Positions 27,843 to 36,199 of a stretch of DNA of 64,000 nucleotides are shown here, in pieces. The stretch lies in NCBI GenBank assembly GCA_021740105.1, contig JAIPAM010000003.1, forward strand, positions 124,001 through 188,000, written 5' to 3'. Position numbers and translations under genes: made by a program. Origin of the DNA: Flavobacterium sp. Lineage in GTDB: Bacteria; Bacteroidota; Bacteroidia; Flavobacteriales; Flavobacteriaceae. Numbering within the stretch: position 1 is the first letter of the stretch; every line of letters starts with the position of its first letter. The notes beneath the pieces were generated by a model, which did not search any database, was not told the DNA's origin, and saw only the letters and a list, made by a program, of their open reading frames with translations.

Positions 27843-28454
27843 TTATTCAAATTCAAAAAGGTAGGGCTCAACCAACATTTTATCTGCAATTAAATCTATC
27901 CTTTCTGAAAGATAATCAGAGAATATCAAGCGTTGTGTTTTAATTATACTATTGGAAATCCTAACTATTTTAGTATCGTGACGCAATTTTAAAATGGTAT
28001 CGGCATCATCAATAATAAACATCTTCAAACGATTTACATTATAACCAGCTGTAGAAAACATACTGCTTAATCGGTTTGGCGTCCCAATTAATACGTCAAT
28101 CCCTGTAGAAATATAGTTTTTATCGTATTCTAAATCCCCTTTATCATGTACTCCATAAACTCTTAAATCGGTTTTATTTCCGAATTTTTCAAAAAGCTCC
28201 TCCATCTCAAGCACTTTGTCTTTGTCTTCAACAATAATCAATGCTCTAGGTGATTCCTCTCCTTCACAGATTAATTGTTGAATCACATTTAAAACAATTG
28301 TTGTTGATTTGCCAGAGCCATTTGGAGAAATTATTATACAATCGGCACCACTTTTAATTGTTGAAAAAGTATCACTTTGCATTTCATTTGCTTCAGTAAA
28401 TCCTAATTCTTGAAGAGCTTCTTGTAATTTTTCGTTAATTTTTTTTAATTTCAT
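27843..28454 (-). CDS. Single-domain DEAD-box helicase-like protein
   Basis: A 203-residue protein equal to only the first RecA-like domain of a DEAD-box RNA helicase. Present are a Q-motif Gln (Gln26), a P-loop SPNGSGKST (43-51), a GTPNRL motif Ib (about 124-129) and a Walker B variant DDAD (149-152) instead of DEAD. Motif III (SAT) is replaced near FSDYL, and motifs IV-VI and the second RecA domain are absent. The reading frame is intact with no sign of a frameshifted C-terminal half nearby. It may bind ATP without unwinding RNA and act with a partner. It lies 84 bp downstream of the response regulator gene on the same strand. Confidence 0.8.
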   Translation of the reverse strand: MKLKKINEKLQEALQELGFTEANEMQSDTFSTIKSGADCIIISPNGSGKSTTIVLNVIQQLICEGEESPRALIIVEDKDKVLEMEELFEKFGNKTDLRVYGVHDKGDLEYDKNYISTGIDVLIGTPNRLSSMFSTAGYNVNRLKMFIIDDADTILKLRHDTKIVRISNSIIKTQRLIFSDYLSERIDLIADKMLVEPYLFEFE

Positions 28455-28538
28455 TTTTATTTTTTTACACGAACAATATAGAGAGTTACACCTTTTAACT
28501 CCTCAATGTGATGACTTTGTAATTGATTTCGGAGTATG

Positions 28539-29702
28539 CTATTTACTTGCAAATAAATGAATATCTGTTTCTGAAATTTCAGTACCACTCAATATTATTA
28601 ACCTTTCAACTATATTTCGTAATTCTCGAATATTTCCTGTCCAATCGTATTCTTGTAACAATTTTATTGCTTCACTAGAAAAAGACTTGGGTGCAATTCC
28701 TTGTTCAGCTGCAATTTTTTCAGTAAAATGTTCTATTAGTAAAGGGATGTCGTCTCGTCTTTCATTTAAACCTGGAACTTTTATTAATATAACAGCCAAG
28801 CGATGGTATAAATCTTCTCTAAAACGTCCTTTTTCAATCTCTTTTTTCAAATCCTTATTTGTTGCAGCAATAACGCGAACATCCACTTTAATGTCTTTAT
28901 CTGCTCCCACTCGAGTAATTACATTTTCTTGTAATGCTCTTAGAACTTTGGCTTGGGCCGATAAACTCATGTCCCCAATTTCATCTAAAAATAAAGTTCC
29001 TTTGTCGGCTGCTTCAAATTTTCCAGCTCTGTCTTTTATTGCTGATGTAAAAGCTCCTTTCACATGACCAAAGAGTTCACTTTCAATTAATTCAGAGGGT
29101 ATTGCAGCACAATTAACTTCAATTAAAGGGAAAATAGCGCGTTCACTTTTTTCATGTAATTGATGAGCTACCAACTCCTTTCCAGTTCCGTTTGGACCTG
29201 TAATTAATACACGAGCTTCCGTTTTAGCAACTTTATCAACCATTTTTTTAATATGATTGATAGCCTCGCTTTCTCCAATCATTTCGTAATTTTTACTTAC
29301 AATTTTCTTTAGTTTTTTATTTTCAACTACCAATTGTTTTTTATCCAAAGCATTACGAACAGTATTCAATAATCGATTAAGATCTGGTGGTTTAGAAATA
29401 TAATCAAAAGCACCTAAACGCATCGTTTGAATGGCCGTTTCCATATCTCCGTGACCAGAAATCATTACAATTGGAATTTCAGGTTTAATTTTCTTGACCG
29501 CTTGGAGTAATTCAACACCGTCCATTTTGGGCATTTTAATATCACACAAAACCAAATCATAATCATTTAGTGCTATTTTATCATAACCAATGCTTCCATC
29601 CTCAGCCTCATCTACTTGGTAGGTATCATTTTCTTCAGATAGAATTTTAGTTAATACCCTTCTAATAGAAGCTTCGTCTTCAATAATTAATATTTTACTC
29701 AT
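28539..29702 (-). CDS. Sigma-54-type response regulator lacking a DNA-binding domain
   Basis: A 387-residue NtrC-family protein. The receiver domain (1-120) has phospho-acceptor Asp54. The AAA+ domain has Walker A GPNGTGKE (169-176), the sigma-54 contact loop GAFTSA (216-221), Walker B TLFLDEIGD (236-244) and sensor II WTGNIREL (354-361). The chain ends 26 residues later without the Fis-type helix-turn-helix normally present, so it is about 60-80 residues short of NtrC. It should be able to remodel sigma-54 holoenzyme but must find promoters another way. It is the last gene of an operon with an ABC-2 exporter (18-bp gap). No cognate histidine kinase is nearby. Confidence 0.92.
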   Translation of the reverse strand: MSKILIIEDEASIRRVLTKILSEENDTYQVDEAEDGSIGYDKIALNDYDLVLCDIKMPKMDGVELLQAVKKIKPEIPIVMISGHGDMETAIQTMRLGAFDYISKPPDLNRLLNTVRNALDKKQLVVENKKLKKIVSKNYEMIGESEAINHIKKMVDKVAKTEARVLITGPNGTGKELVAHQLHEKSERAIFPLIEVNCAAIPSELIESELFGHVKGAFTSAIKDRAGKFEAADKGTLFLDEIGDMSLSAQAKVLRALQENVITRVGADKDIKVDVRVIAATNKDLKKEIEKGRFREDLYHRLAVILIKVPGLNERRDDIPLLIEHFTEKIAAEQGIAPKSFSSEAIKLLQEYDWTGNIRELRNIVERLIILSGTEISETDIHLFASK

Positions 29703-29720
29703 ATGATTTTGGTTAAGTAT

Positions 29721-31025
29721 TTAATATTTCAACCACTTATACAATTCTTTCCAAGTAGGTTTTTTACCATACATTAAAATTCCTACGCGGTATATTTTTG
29801 AGGCAAACCAAACCACAAAAAAGAAGGTTCCAAAGAGAATTGTGATTGAAATTAGTATTTGCCACCAAGGTACACCAAAAGGAATTCTCATTAACATCAC
29901 GATAGGTGAAGTTAGAGGAATCATTGAAAAAACAGTTGCGACAGTTCCATTCGGGTCGTTCATAACAGTGAAAAATCCTATATAAACCCCCAAAATTAAT
30001 GGTAAAATTATTGGTAATAAAAATTGTTGAGAATCGGTTTCATTATCAACAGCAGCTCCAATTGCAGCATAAAAAGAACTGTATAAAAAGTAACCTCCAA
30101 TAAAGTATATGACAAAACAAATTAAAAGTGTTGCTATTGGTAAATTCAATAATTCATTGAAGTACAATTGCGCAACAGAAGCAAATTCTTGTTGAGCACT
30201 ATGAAGCATTTCAGGTGGAATATTAGAAGTTGGTGTTGCATTTATTCCAAAAAACATTGAGACAGAAAAAATCAATGTCAGTCCAACAATCGTCCAAATT
30301 AAAAATTGCAAGATTCCAGCTAATGATGTCCCGATGATTTTTCCCATCATTAATTGAAAAGGTTTTACTGAAGAAATAATAATTTCAATAATTCGATTGG
30401 TTTTTTCTTCAATTACACTTCGCATGACCATATTTCCATAAATAACTATGAACATCATTATTAGATAACCAAAAGCACCTCCAATAGCAATTTTAATTTC
30501 ATTAATTCCCTTCAAACTATCTTCGCCTGTAGCTTTCTTAAGTTCCAAATTGACATCGGCCTGAGCATTATTAATTGCCAAAGTATCTAAATTAGCAATC
30601 TTAAAATTCTCATTGGTAATTCTATTTGACACAACATCTTGAACGTCTTCTACAAAAGTTATGCTGGGACTTTCATTGGAAATGTATTGAATTTTGTTTT
30701 CCAATGATTTAAAGTCTTTGGTTTTTGGAATGTAGATTAAACCTTCATAACGCTCCAGTTTAATGCTATCTTTAATACTATTTACATTCGAATTAGATAA
30801 ATCAATGTATTTATATTCTTCAGAGTTTTTAAATTCTGATAAGAAAATACCAGATTCATCATGAAGAGCAATTTGTTTTACATCAGCTTTTAATGAACTC
30901 AAATAACTTACAAAAACACCAATTCCAACAAATAATAACGGACTTAAAAAAGTCATTACAATAAAAGATTTGTTTCGAACTTTTGCGATAAATTCTCGCT
31001 TTATAATTAATGTTAAAATACTCAT
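29721..31025 (-). CDS. ABC-2 type transporter permease (NatB-like)
   Basis: A 434-residue inner-membrane permease: one helix near the N-terminus (about 20-42), a long periplasmic domain (about 45-180), then five or six helices, the classic ABC2_membrane_3/NatB layout. It forms an exporter with the ATPase encoded 13 bp upstream. The substrate is unknown; NatAB in Bacillus extrudes sodium, but related systems export peptides or lipids. Followed by the sigma-54 response regulator gene. Confidence 0.88.
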   Translation of the reverse strand: MSILTLIIKREFIAKVRNKSFIVMTFLSPLLFVGIGVFVSYLSSLKADVKQIALHDESGIFLSEFKNSEEYKYIDLSNSNVNSIKDSIKLERYEGLIYIPKTKDFKSLENKIQYISNESPSITFVEDVQDVVSNRITNENFKIANLDTLAINNAQADVNLELKKATGEDSLKGINEIKIAIGGAFGYLIMMFIVIYGNMVMRSVIEEKTNRIIEIIISSVKPFQLMMGKIIGTSLAGILQFLIWTIVGLTLIFSVSMFFGINATPTSNIPPEMLHSAQQEFASVAQLYFNELLNLPIATLLICFVIYFIGGYFLYSSFYAAIGAAVDNETDSQQFLLPIILPLILGVYIGFFTVMNDPNGTVATVFSMIPLTSPIVMLMRIPFGVPWWQILISITILFGTFFFVVWFASKIYRVGILMYGKKPTWKELYKWLKY

Positions 31026-31038
31026 ATGGTTTTTTTAT

Positions 31039-31959
31039 TTATTGACTTACCGTTTGAATAAAAATATCGTTCACACTTGGGATTTTTTCAAGAAAATGGG
31101 TGACTTGCCCCTTACTTGTCAATAGGTTCAATAGTTCATTTGGCAAAGAATTTCCTAGATTTATTTCTAATTTTAATTCGTTGTTCAACGATTTAAAATT
31201 GGTAGGTTGAATGGTATAATTCTTAGTAATCGCTAACATTAGACCTTCTACATTATCGGTTAAAATCCCTACTTCAAAACTATTAGTTCTAAATTGTTTT
31301 TTTACGTCATCTAAAAGACCCTCAATAAGTTTGTTGGATTGATGAATTAGAGCAATGTGATCGCAAAGTTCTTCAACGCTTTCCATTCTATGCGTAGAAA
31401 ATATAATGGTTGATCCTTGCTCTTGAAGAGCTAAAATTTCGTCTTTAATAATATTTGCATTTACTGGGTCAAAACCTGAAAATGGTTCGTCAAAAATTAA
31501 TAATTTTGGTTTATGCAATACACAAACTACAAATTGAATTTTCTGAGCCATCCCTTTTGAAAGTTCCTGGATTTTTTTATTCCACCATCCTTGTATCCCC
31601 AATCTATCAAACCAATAATCCAGTTGGATTTTGGCTTCCCCTTTCGACAAGCCTTTCATTTGTGCCAAATACAAACATTGTTCTCCCACTTTCATCGATT
31701 TATATAATCCTCGTTCTTCTGGAAGATAACCAATGTGTTGGATGTGTTTTGGATTTAGTTTTTCACCATCTAATATAATTTCGCCACTATCGGGCATAGT
31801 GATTTGGTTTATAATACGAATTAGAGAAGTTTTTCCAGCTCCATTTGGACCTAAAAGTCCGTAGATGCTTCCTCTTGGAACGGTCAATGAAACTTCATTA
31901 AGTGCCGTATAATCACCGTATTTTTTTACAACTTTATTGACTTCAAGTATTGTACTCAT
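31039..31959 (-). CDS. ABC transporter ATP-binding protein (NatA-like)
   Basis: A 306-residue ATPase with Walker A GPNGAGKT (37-44), the signature LSKGMAQK, Walker B LLIFDEPFSGFD and the H-loop STHRM. The C-terminal 80 residues are an extension of the DUF4162 type often found in NatA-like exporters. It is the first gene of the ABC-permease-response regulator operon. Confidence 0.93.
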   Translation of the reverse strand: MSTILEVNKVVKKYGDYTALNEVSLTVPRGSIYGLLGPNGAGKTSLIRIINQITMPDSGEIILDGEKLNPKHIQHIGYLPEERGLYKSMKVGEQCLYLAQMKGLSKGEAKIQLDYWFDRLGIQGWWNKKIQELSKGMAQKIQFVVCVLHKPKLLIFDEPFSGFDPVNANIIKDEILALQEQGSTIIFSTHRMESVEELCDHIALIHQSNKLIEGLLDDVKKQFRTNSFEVGILTDNVEGLMLAITKNYTIQPTNFKSLNNELKLEINLGNSLPNELLNLLTSKGQVTHFLEKIPSVNDIFIQTVSQ

Positions 31960-32014
31960 TTAAAAAATAATTTATGTAAAAGTATTGAATTTGAAATAAA
32001 AAAAATTAATATTT

Positions 32015-32048
32015 ATAAAAAACCCACCCTTATTCACATAAGGATGGG
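32015..32048 (-). terminator. Terminator of the grpE-dnaJ operon
   Basis: Stem CCCACCCTTAT / ATAAGGATGGG (32023-32033 and 32038-32048, one mismatch) with a TCAC loop. On the minus strand it is followed by a T-run. Confidence 0.8.
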
Positions 32049-32079
32049 AAAAATGCTGTAATTAAATACAACAAAAAAA

Positions 32080-33201
32080 TTAGGAGAACATGTCTTTTAC
32101 TTTTTCAAAAAACGATTTATCCCCTTTTTCAGGATTTGGAATAAAATTATCGTCTGTTAAAACTTTTTCAAAAAACTGTTTTTGTTCTTTATTTAAGGTT
32201 CTTGGCGTCCAAACATTAATATGAATAAGTAAATCTCCATTACCATATCCGTTAATATTAGGAATACCTTTCCCTTTTAATCTTAAAATTTTACCGGATT
32301 GAATTCCTTCTTCAAGCTTTATTCTAACTTTACCCTTTACGGCTTCAATATCTTTAGAAACACCAAGAACAGCCTCAGCAAAGCTAATGTACAAGTCTAG
32401 ATGTAGATTTTCACCTTCCCGTTTTAAGGACTCGTGTTCAATTTCTTCAATAACCACAATTAAATCCCCAGGAATACTATTTCCGGGAGCATCGTTACCT
32501 TTATTTGAAACTTTAAGTTGCATTCCATCAACAACACCCGCTGGAATTTTTATTGAAACTGTTTCATCATCTACAATCATCCCTTGAGAATCGGCATTGG
32601 AGGGTTTTTTATCTAACAATTGACCGGAACCACCACACGTAGAACAAGTGGTAGCCGATTGCATTCTACCTAAAATAGTGTTGGTAACACGCATTACTTG
32701 CCCTTGCCCATTACAAGATGAACAGGTTTTGTAAGATACTCCGGGGGCTTGAACTTTACGCTTTACTTTCACTTTTTTCTCAACTCCAAAAGCAATTTCT
32801 TCCAATGTAAGTTTCACTTTTATTCGAAGATTACTTCCTTTCACTCTTCTTGGTCCACCGCCTCCTCCAAATCCAGATCTACCTCCAAAGGCACCACCAA
32901 ATATATCACCAAATTGGCTAAAGATATCGTCCATATTCATATGACCGCCACCAAAACCACCGCCACCTTGACCACCATTTTCAAAGGCTTGATGTCCGTA
33001 TTGATCGTATTTTGCTTTCTTTTGAGGGTCACTCAAAATTTCATAAGCTTCAGCTGCTTTCTTAAAATTATCTTCTGCAACAGCATCTCCTGGATTTTTA
33101 TCCGGATGGTATTCTATTGCTTTTTTTCGATAGGCTTTTTTTATTTCGGCTGCATCTGCATTTTTTGAAATACCTAAAATTTCGTAAAAATCTTTTTTCA
33201 T
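32080..33201 (-). CDS. dnaJ: Chaperone DnaJ with a two-repeat zinc region
   Basis: Hsp40 co-chaperone that delivers clients to DnaK and stimulates its ATPase. The J-domain (1-70) has HPD at 32-34, followed by a Gly/Phe-rich linker (about 75-118). The zinc region holds only two CxxCxGxG repeats, at 160-167 and 186-193, instead of the four in Escherichia coli DnaJ, so it can form one zinc site at most. The C-terminal peptide-binding domains are normal; total length is 373. It is second in an operon after grpE. The reduced zinc finger appears to be a lineage trait rather than damage, since the frame is intact. Confidence 0.93.
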   Translation of the reverse strand: MKKDFYEILGISKNADAAEIKKAYRKKAIEYHPDKNPGDAVAEDNFKKAAEAYEILSDPQKKAKYDQYGHQAFENGGQGGGGFGGGHMNMDDIFSQFGDIFGGAFGGRSGFGGGGGPRRVKGSNLRIKVKLTLEEIAFGVEKKVKVKRKVQAPGVSYKTCSSCNGQGQVMRVTNTILGRMQSATTCSTCGGSGQLLDKKPSNADSQGMIVDDETVSIKIPAGVVDGMQLKVSNKGNDAPGNSIPGDLIVVIEEIEHESLKREGENLHLDLYISFAEAVLGVSKDIEAVKGKVRIKLEEGIQSGKILRLKGKGIPNINGYGNGDLLIHINVWTPRTLNKEQKQFFEKVLTDDNFIPNPEKGDKSFFEKVKDMFS

Positions 33202-33256
33202 TTTATGATGTCTTAATCAAACTAACGCCATTTAGGCAAAAATTAGTTTATTTGAT

Positions 33257-33832
33257 TTAGTTTCCAATAACTACTTTAGGAAAACGAATAATTTTGTCTC
33301 CTAATTTGTATCCTTTTTCAAGAACGTCAACAATTTTACCTTTCAAATTTGGAGAAGGAGCTGGGATTTGAGTGATTGCTTCTGCAAAATCGGCGTCAAA
33401 TAAATCACCCGCTTTTAATGTTACTTCTTCTAAACCCTTGGAAAATAAAGTGCTTTTCAATTTATCATGAATTAATTCCACCCCTTTCAATAAAACTTCG
33501 TCTTCCGATTTTTTTATTTCAATAATGGCTCTATCAAAGTCGTCTAAAACTGGCAAAATTGCTAATAAAACTTCTTGATTAGCAGTTTTAAATAAATCAA
33601 TTCTCTCTTTTGAAGTTCTTCTTTTATAATTTTCAAATTCAGCAAAAAGTCTTAAATGTTTGTCTTTTTCATTTGCTAAATCTTGAGTTAGTTGTTCTTC
33701 AACACTAAGTTCTTCAACTTTTACTTGCTCCTCATTTTCATTGGTTTCCAATGCGGTTGCGTTAAGGTCTTGATCCATTTCAGTATTTTCAGTGGTCATC
33801 TTATCTTTATTTTTAAAAATATTTTTAAACAT
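33257..33832 (-). CDS. grpE: Nucleotide exchange factor GrpE
   Basis: A 191-residue nucleotide exchange factor for DnaK. A charged, disordered N-terminus (about 1-50) is followed by a long coiled coil (about 50-130) and the C-terminal beta domain with the family end RFPKVVIGN. It is first in the grpE-dnaJ operon, 55 bp before dnaJ; no dnaK or hrcA in the window. Confidence 0.94.
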   Translation of the reverse strand: MFKNIFKNKDKMTTENTEMDQDLNATALETNENEEQVKVEELSVEEQLTQDLANEKDKHLRLFAEFENYKRRTSKERIDLFKTANQEVLLAILPVLDDFDRAIIEIKKSEDEVLLKGVELIHDKLKSTLFSKGLEEVTLKAGDLFDADFAEAITQIPAPSPNLKGKIVDVLEKGYKLGDKIIRFPKVVIGN

Positions 33833-33858
33833 TATCTTTAGTTCTGTTCATTGGATAA

Positions 33859-33891
33859 CAAAATTACTGCCAATTCGTTAAAAATGTCAAA
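33859..33891 (-). promoter_or_regulatory. grpE promoter
   Basis: On the minus strand, TTTG (33891-33888), 21 bp, then TAATTTTG (33866-33859) match the Bacteroidetes consensus, 26 bp before the grpE ATG. No CIRCE-like inverted repeat is seen near it. Confidence 0.55.
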
Positions 33892-34109
33892 TTGTCATTA
33901 TATATTTTATATTAATTTAAGTCATAAAAATTACCAACTATTATAGTAGAAAAAATACTTTAACTAAATCAAGGTAAAACTTTAATATAATATTAGGATT
34001 TAATGATTGTAATTAAAGTAAATTTGTTTTCGTAGAAGGTTGAAATTTATTGTTTACAAAATAAATAATAGATAGAATAAAATTGTTAATTCAAGTTTAA
34101 ATATTAAAA

Positions 34110-34131
34110 AAGCTCCGTTATAAAACGGAGC
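34110..34131 (-). terminator. Terminator of the TIGR01777 epimerase gene
   Basis: Perfect stem AGCTCCGT / ACGGAGCT with A-run and T-run on the two sides; it directly follows the stop codon on the minus strand. Confidence 0.88.
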
Positions 34132-34136
34132 TTTTT

Positions 34137-35042
34137 TTATGGTAAAATATTTTTCATGGCTTGCTCAATGGTTTTGTATTTAAATACAAAACCTTTGTCA
34201 ATTATTTTTTTTGCACTTAAGTTTCTATTTTCAAATAGTAATTCGTGCATTTCTCCTAAAATCAAATGCATCATAAACTTTGGAATATTAGGCATAAATA
34301 GTGGTTTCTTCAAGGCTTTAGCAATTGAAAAGGTGAGCTCTTCATTAGTTACTGGATTTGGAGAAACGGCATTATAAACTCCTTCTAAATCATTATTAAT
34401 AGCAAAATAATAAAGTGATGCAATATCATGAATATGTATCCAAGATTGTATTTGTTTTCCTGATCCGAAACAAGAACCCAAACCAAGTTTAATTGTTTTT
34501 AGCATTTCAACCAATGCCCCACCTTTTGCTGAAAGGACGATTCCTGTTCGAAGTTTGCAAACTTTAATTCCCAAAGTAGTAAATTTATCTGTACTTTCCT
34601 CCCATTTTATTACCACATTTCCTAAAAAACTAGAGTTGACCTGTGTTGAATTTTCATCAAAAATTATCGTATCACTGTTTGGGTAAATTGAAGTTCCTGA
34701 AGCAGATACAATTTGTTTAACTTGATTGGGATTGTTTTTTATCGCTTTAAATAACAATGCTGAAGATAGCAAACGACTTTCAATAATCTCTTGTTTGTAG
34801 GAATTGGTCCAACGCTTAGAAATATTTGCACCCGCCAAATTAATAATAGAATCAACTCCCATTAAACAATTTTCGTCAATGATCCCCTGCTCAGGACTCC
34901 AATAAAATCCATTGTAATTTAATTCATTTACAATTTTATTTTTGGAGGTAGTAAGATAATTTACGCTAATTCCGTTTTGAAGAAGTAGAGAAACCAATTC
35001 TGTTCCTATTAAACCTGTTGCACCTGTAATTAAAACTTTCAT
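34137..35042 (-). CDS. TIGR01777 family NAD(P)-dependent epimerase-like protein
   Basis: A 301-residue extended short-chain dehydrogenase. The nucleotide-binding ITGATGLIG is at 5-13, and the C-terminal part (about 245-295) is the DUF1731 segment that defines TIGR01777 (YfcH-like) proteins. Its substrate is unknown; the family is sometimes linked to cell division inhibitor SulA annotation, which is not supported here. Single gene with its own terminator. Confidence 0.88.
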   Translation of the reverse strand: MKVLITGATGLIGTELVSLLLQNGISVNYLTTSKNKIVNELNYNGFYWSPEQGIIDENCLMGVDSIINLAGANISKRWTNSYKQEIIESRLLSSALLFKAIKNNPNQVKQIVSASGTSIYPNSDTIIFDENSTQVNSSFLGNVVIKWEESTDKFTTLGIKVCKLRTGIVLSAKGGALVEMLKTIKLGLGSCFGSGKQIQSWIHIHDIASLYYFAINNDLEGVYNAVSPNPVTNEELTFSIAKALKKPLFMPNIPKFMMHLILGEMHELLFENRNLSAKKIIDKGFVFKYKTIEQAMKNILP

Positions 35043-35128
35043 TTTATTATTTTTCTAGTGTTCAAAATTACATTATTTATAAATAGAAGGGGTAATTTAA
35101 GTAGGATTTAACTATCGTTAAATTAACT

Positions 35129-35587
35129 CTAAACGTTTTTAATTTTGATACTCCATTCAAAATCCATTTCAGAAACTTGGATTCCGGTTTCATCAACACC
35201 AATTGATTTCATCCAAAAGGTTTGACCTTCACCAGTAGCTATGGTGTTCTTAATTGCAGTAGCTATTTTGTCCCCATCAAAACAGGTAAAAGTAATTGTG
35301 CCAGTTGCTTTTTTAGTAAATGTGGATTTGTTATTGGCAACTAACATCGATATTTTTCTATTGCTTTTTTTAATTTGATACATTACTAATGCTCCTGTCG
35401 ACAATTCGGCAGCCATTGCTTGAACCGCAAAATACATCGAGTTGAATGGATTTTGATTGATCCAACGGAGTTTTACCGTCACCACACCTTTATTAGTTTC
35501 CAATTGTTTTACACGAACACCACAAATAAATGCCGATGGTAATTTGAAAAATAAAAAGGTATTAATTTTACTAGGAGTCAGTTCCAT
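35129..35587 (-). CDS. DUF4442 hotdog-fold protein
   Basis: A 152-residue protein of the DUF4442 family, related to PaaI-type hotdog thioesterases. I start at the internal Met (MELTPSKINTF) because the ten residues before it are not family-like. The central helix region MYFAVQAMAAELSTGALV is the hotdog helix where acyl-CoA binders place their catalytic residues. It may be an acyl-CoA thioesterase or binding protein; no direct proof. Monocistronic. Confidence 0.75.
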   Translation of the reverse strand: MELTPSKINTFLFFKLPSAFICGVRVKQLETNKGVVTVKLRWINQNPFNSMYFAVQAMAAELSTGALVMYQIKKSNRKISMLVANNKSTFTKKATGTITFTCFDGDKIATAIKNTIATGEGQTFWMKSIGVDETGIQVSEMDFEWSIKIKNV

Positions 35588-35712
35588 TACGATTTGAATT
35601 TTCACGAATATAGTCATTAATTGACATGATTAAAAATAATTTATTAACTTTTAAAAGTTAATAAAAAGTTAATTTTTAGTACTATGTAAAACAAGATACT
35701 ATTTAAAAGATA

Positions 35713-35720
35713 TATATTTG
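35713..35720 (+). promoter_or_regulatory. -7 box upstream of the padR leader
   Basis: TATATTTG matches TAnnTTTG. Transcription would begin near 35727, placing the structured element at 35759-35840 inside a leader of about 140 nt. No clear TTG was found at the expected spacing. Confidence 0.5.
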
Positions 35721-35758
35721 CATAAGAAATTACCCAAAAAACTATAATACTAAAACAA

Positions 35759-35840
35759 CCTAGCCCCGTCCCGACGCTTCGGGAGTACTGAAAATCCCAG
35801 GTTTTTCCCTGGATTGAAAATGAAAGCGGGAAAAAGCTTA
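35759..35840 (+). ncRNA. Flavo-1-like structured RNA element in the padR leader
   Basis: A locally GC-rich island in A/T-rich DNA that folds as a three-way junction. The outer stem pairs AGC+CCCG (35762-35768) with CGGG and GCT (35827-35830, 35836-35838). Hairpin 1 is TCCCGA / TCGGGA (35769-35784) with loop CGCT. Hairpin 2 is centred on CCAGG / CCTGG (35793-35815). The order TAGCCCCG, hairpin, AATCC-hairpin-GGATT, AAGCGGGAA, AGCT resembles, from memory, the Flavo-1 RNA motif repeated in Flavobacterium genomes, whose function is unknown. It lies 26 nt upstream of the padR start. Confidence 0.55.
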
Positions 35841-35865
35841 AAAAAAATAAATAAAATGAGAAGAA

Positions 35866-36192
35866 ATGAATATTGAAAACACAAAGGCACAAATGCGAAA
35901 AGGAGTACTCGAATTTTGCATCTTATCGGTATTAAAAGAGAAAGATGCCTACACTTCGGAGATTTTAGACACCTTGAAAACGGCAAAATTATTGGTCGTT
36001 GAAGGAACCGTTTATCCTTTATTGACCCGATTAAAAAACGACGGATTGTTAAACTACCGATGGGAAGAATCCCTTTCTGGACCTCCCAGAAAATACTATG
36101 GATTGACCGAAGAAGGACGAGAATTTTTAACAGAATTAAACAGCACTTGGACCGAATTATCGGATGCTGTAAACTTAATAACAACCAAATAA
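35866..36192 (+). CDS. PadR-family transcriptional regulator
   Basis: A 108-residue winged-helix repressor, consisting essentially of the PadR domain: helices 1-4 with YTSEILDTLKTAKLLVVEGTVYPLLTRL and the wing with SGPPRKYYGLTEEG. It is of the short PadR-s2 type lacking the C-terminal dimerisation extension of the longer form. It is 7 bp upstream of a PspC-domain gene, a pairing common in Firmicutes and Bacteroidetes, and probably represses its own operon in response to an envelope signal or drug. The inducer is unknown. Confidence 0.92.
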   Translation: MNIENTKAQMRKGVLEFCILSVLKEKDAYTSEILDTLKTAKLLVVEGTVYPLLTRLKNDGLLNYRWEESLSGPPRKYYGLTEEGREFLTELNSTWTELSDAVNLITTK

Positions 36193-36199
36193 CAAAAAG

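Larger units (their letters stand above)
33833..34136. other. Intergenic region upstream of grpE
   Basis: About 300 bp of A/T-rich DNA with the grpE promoter at one end and the terminator of the TIGR01777 gene at the other (34110-34131). I see no ORF, RNA gene or repeat between them. Confidence 0.5.

Noticed and set aside
35769..35815. Leader hairpins as a transcription terminator
   Set aside because: No T-run follows either stem, and the padR gene continues 50 nt downstream.
35750..36184. 144-codon minus-strand frame over the padR gene and leader
   Set aside because: It is the shadow of padR and of the structured leader; no start context or domain.
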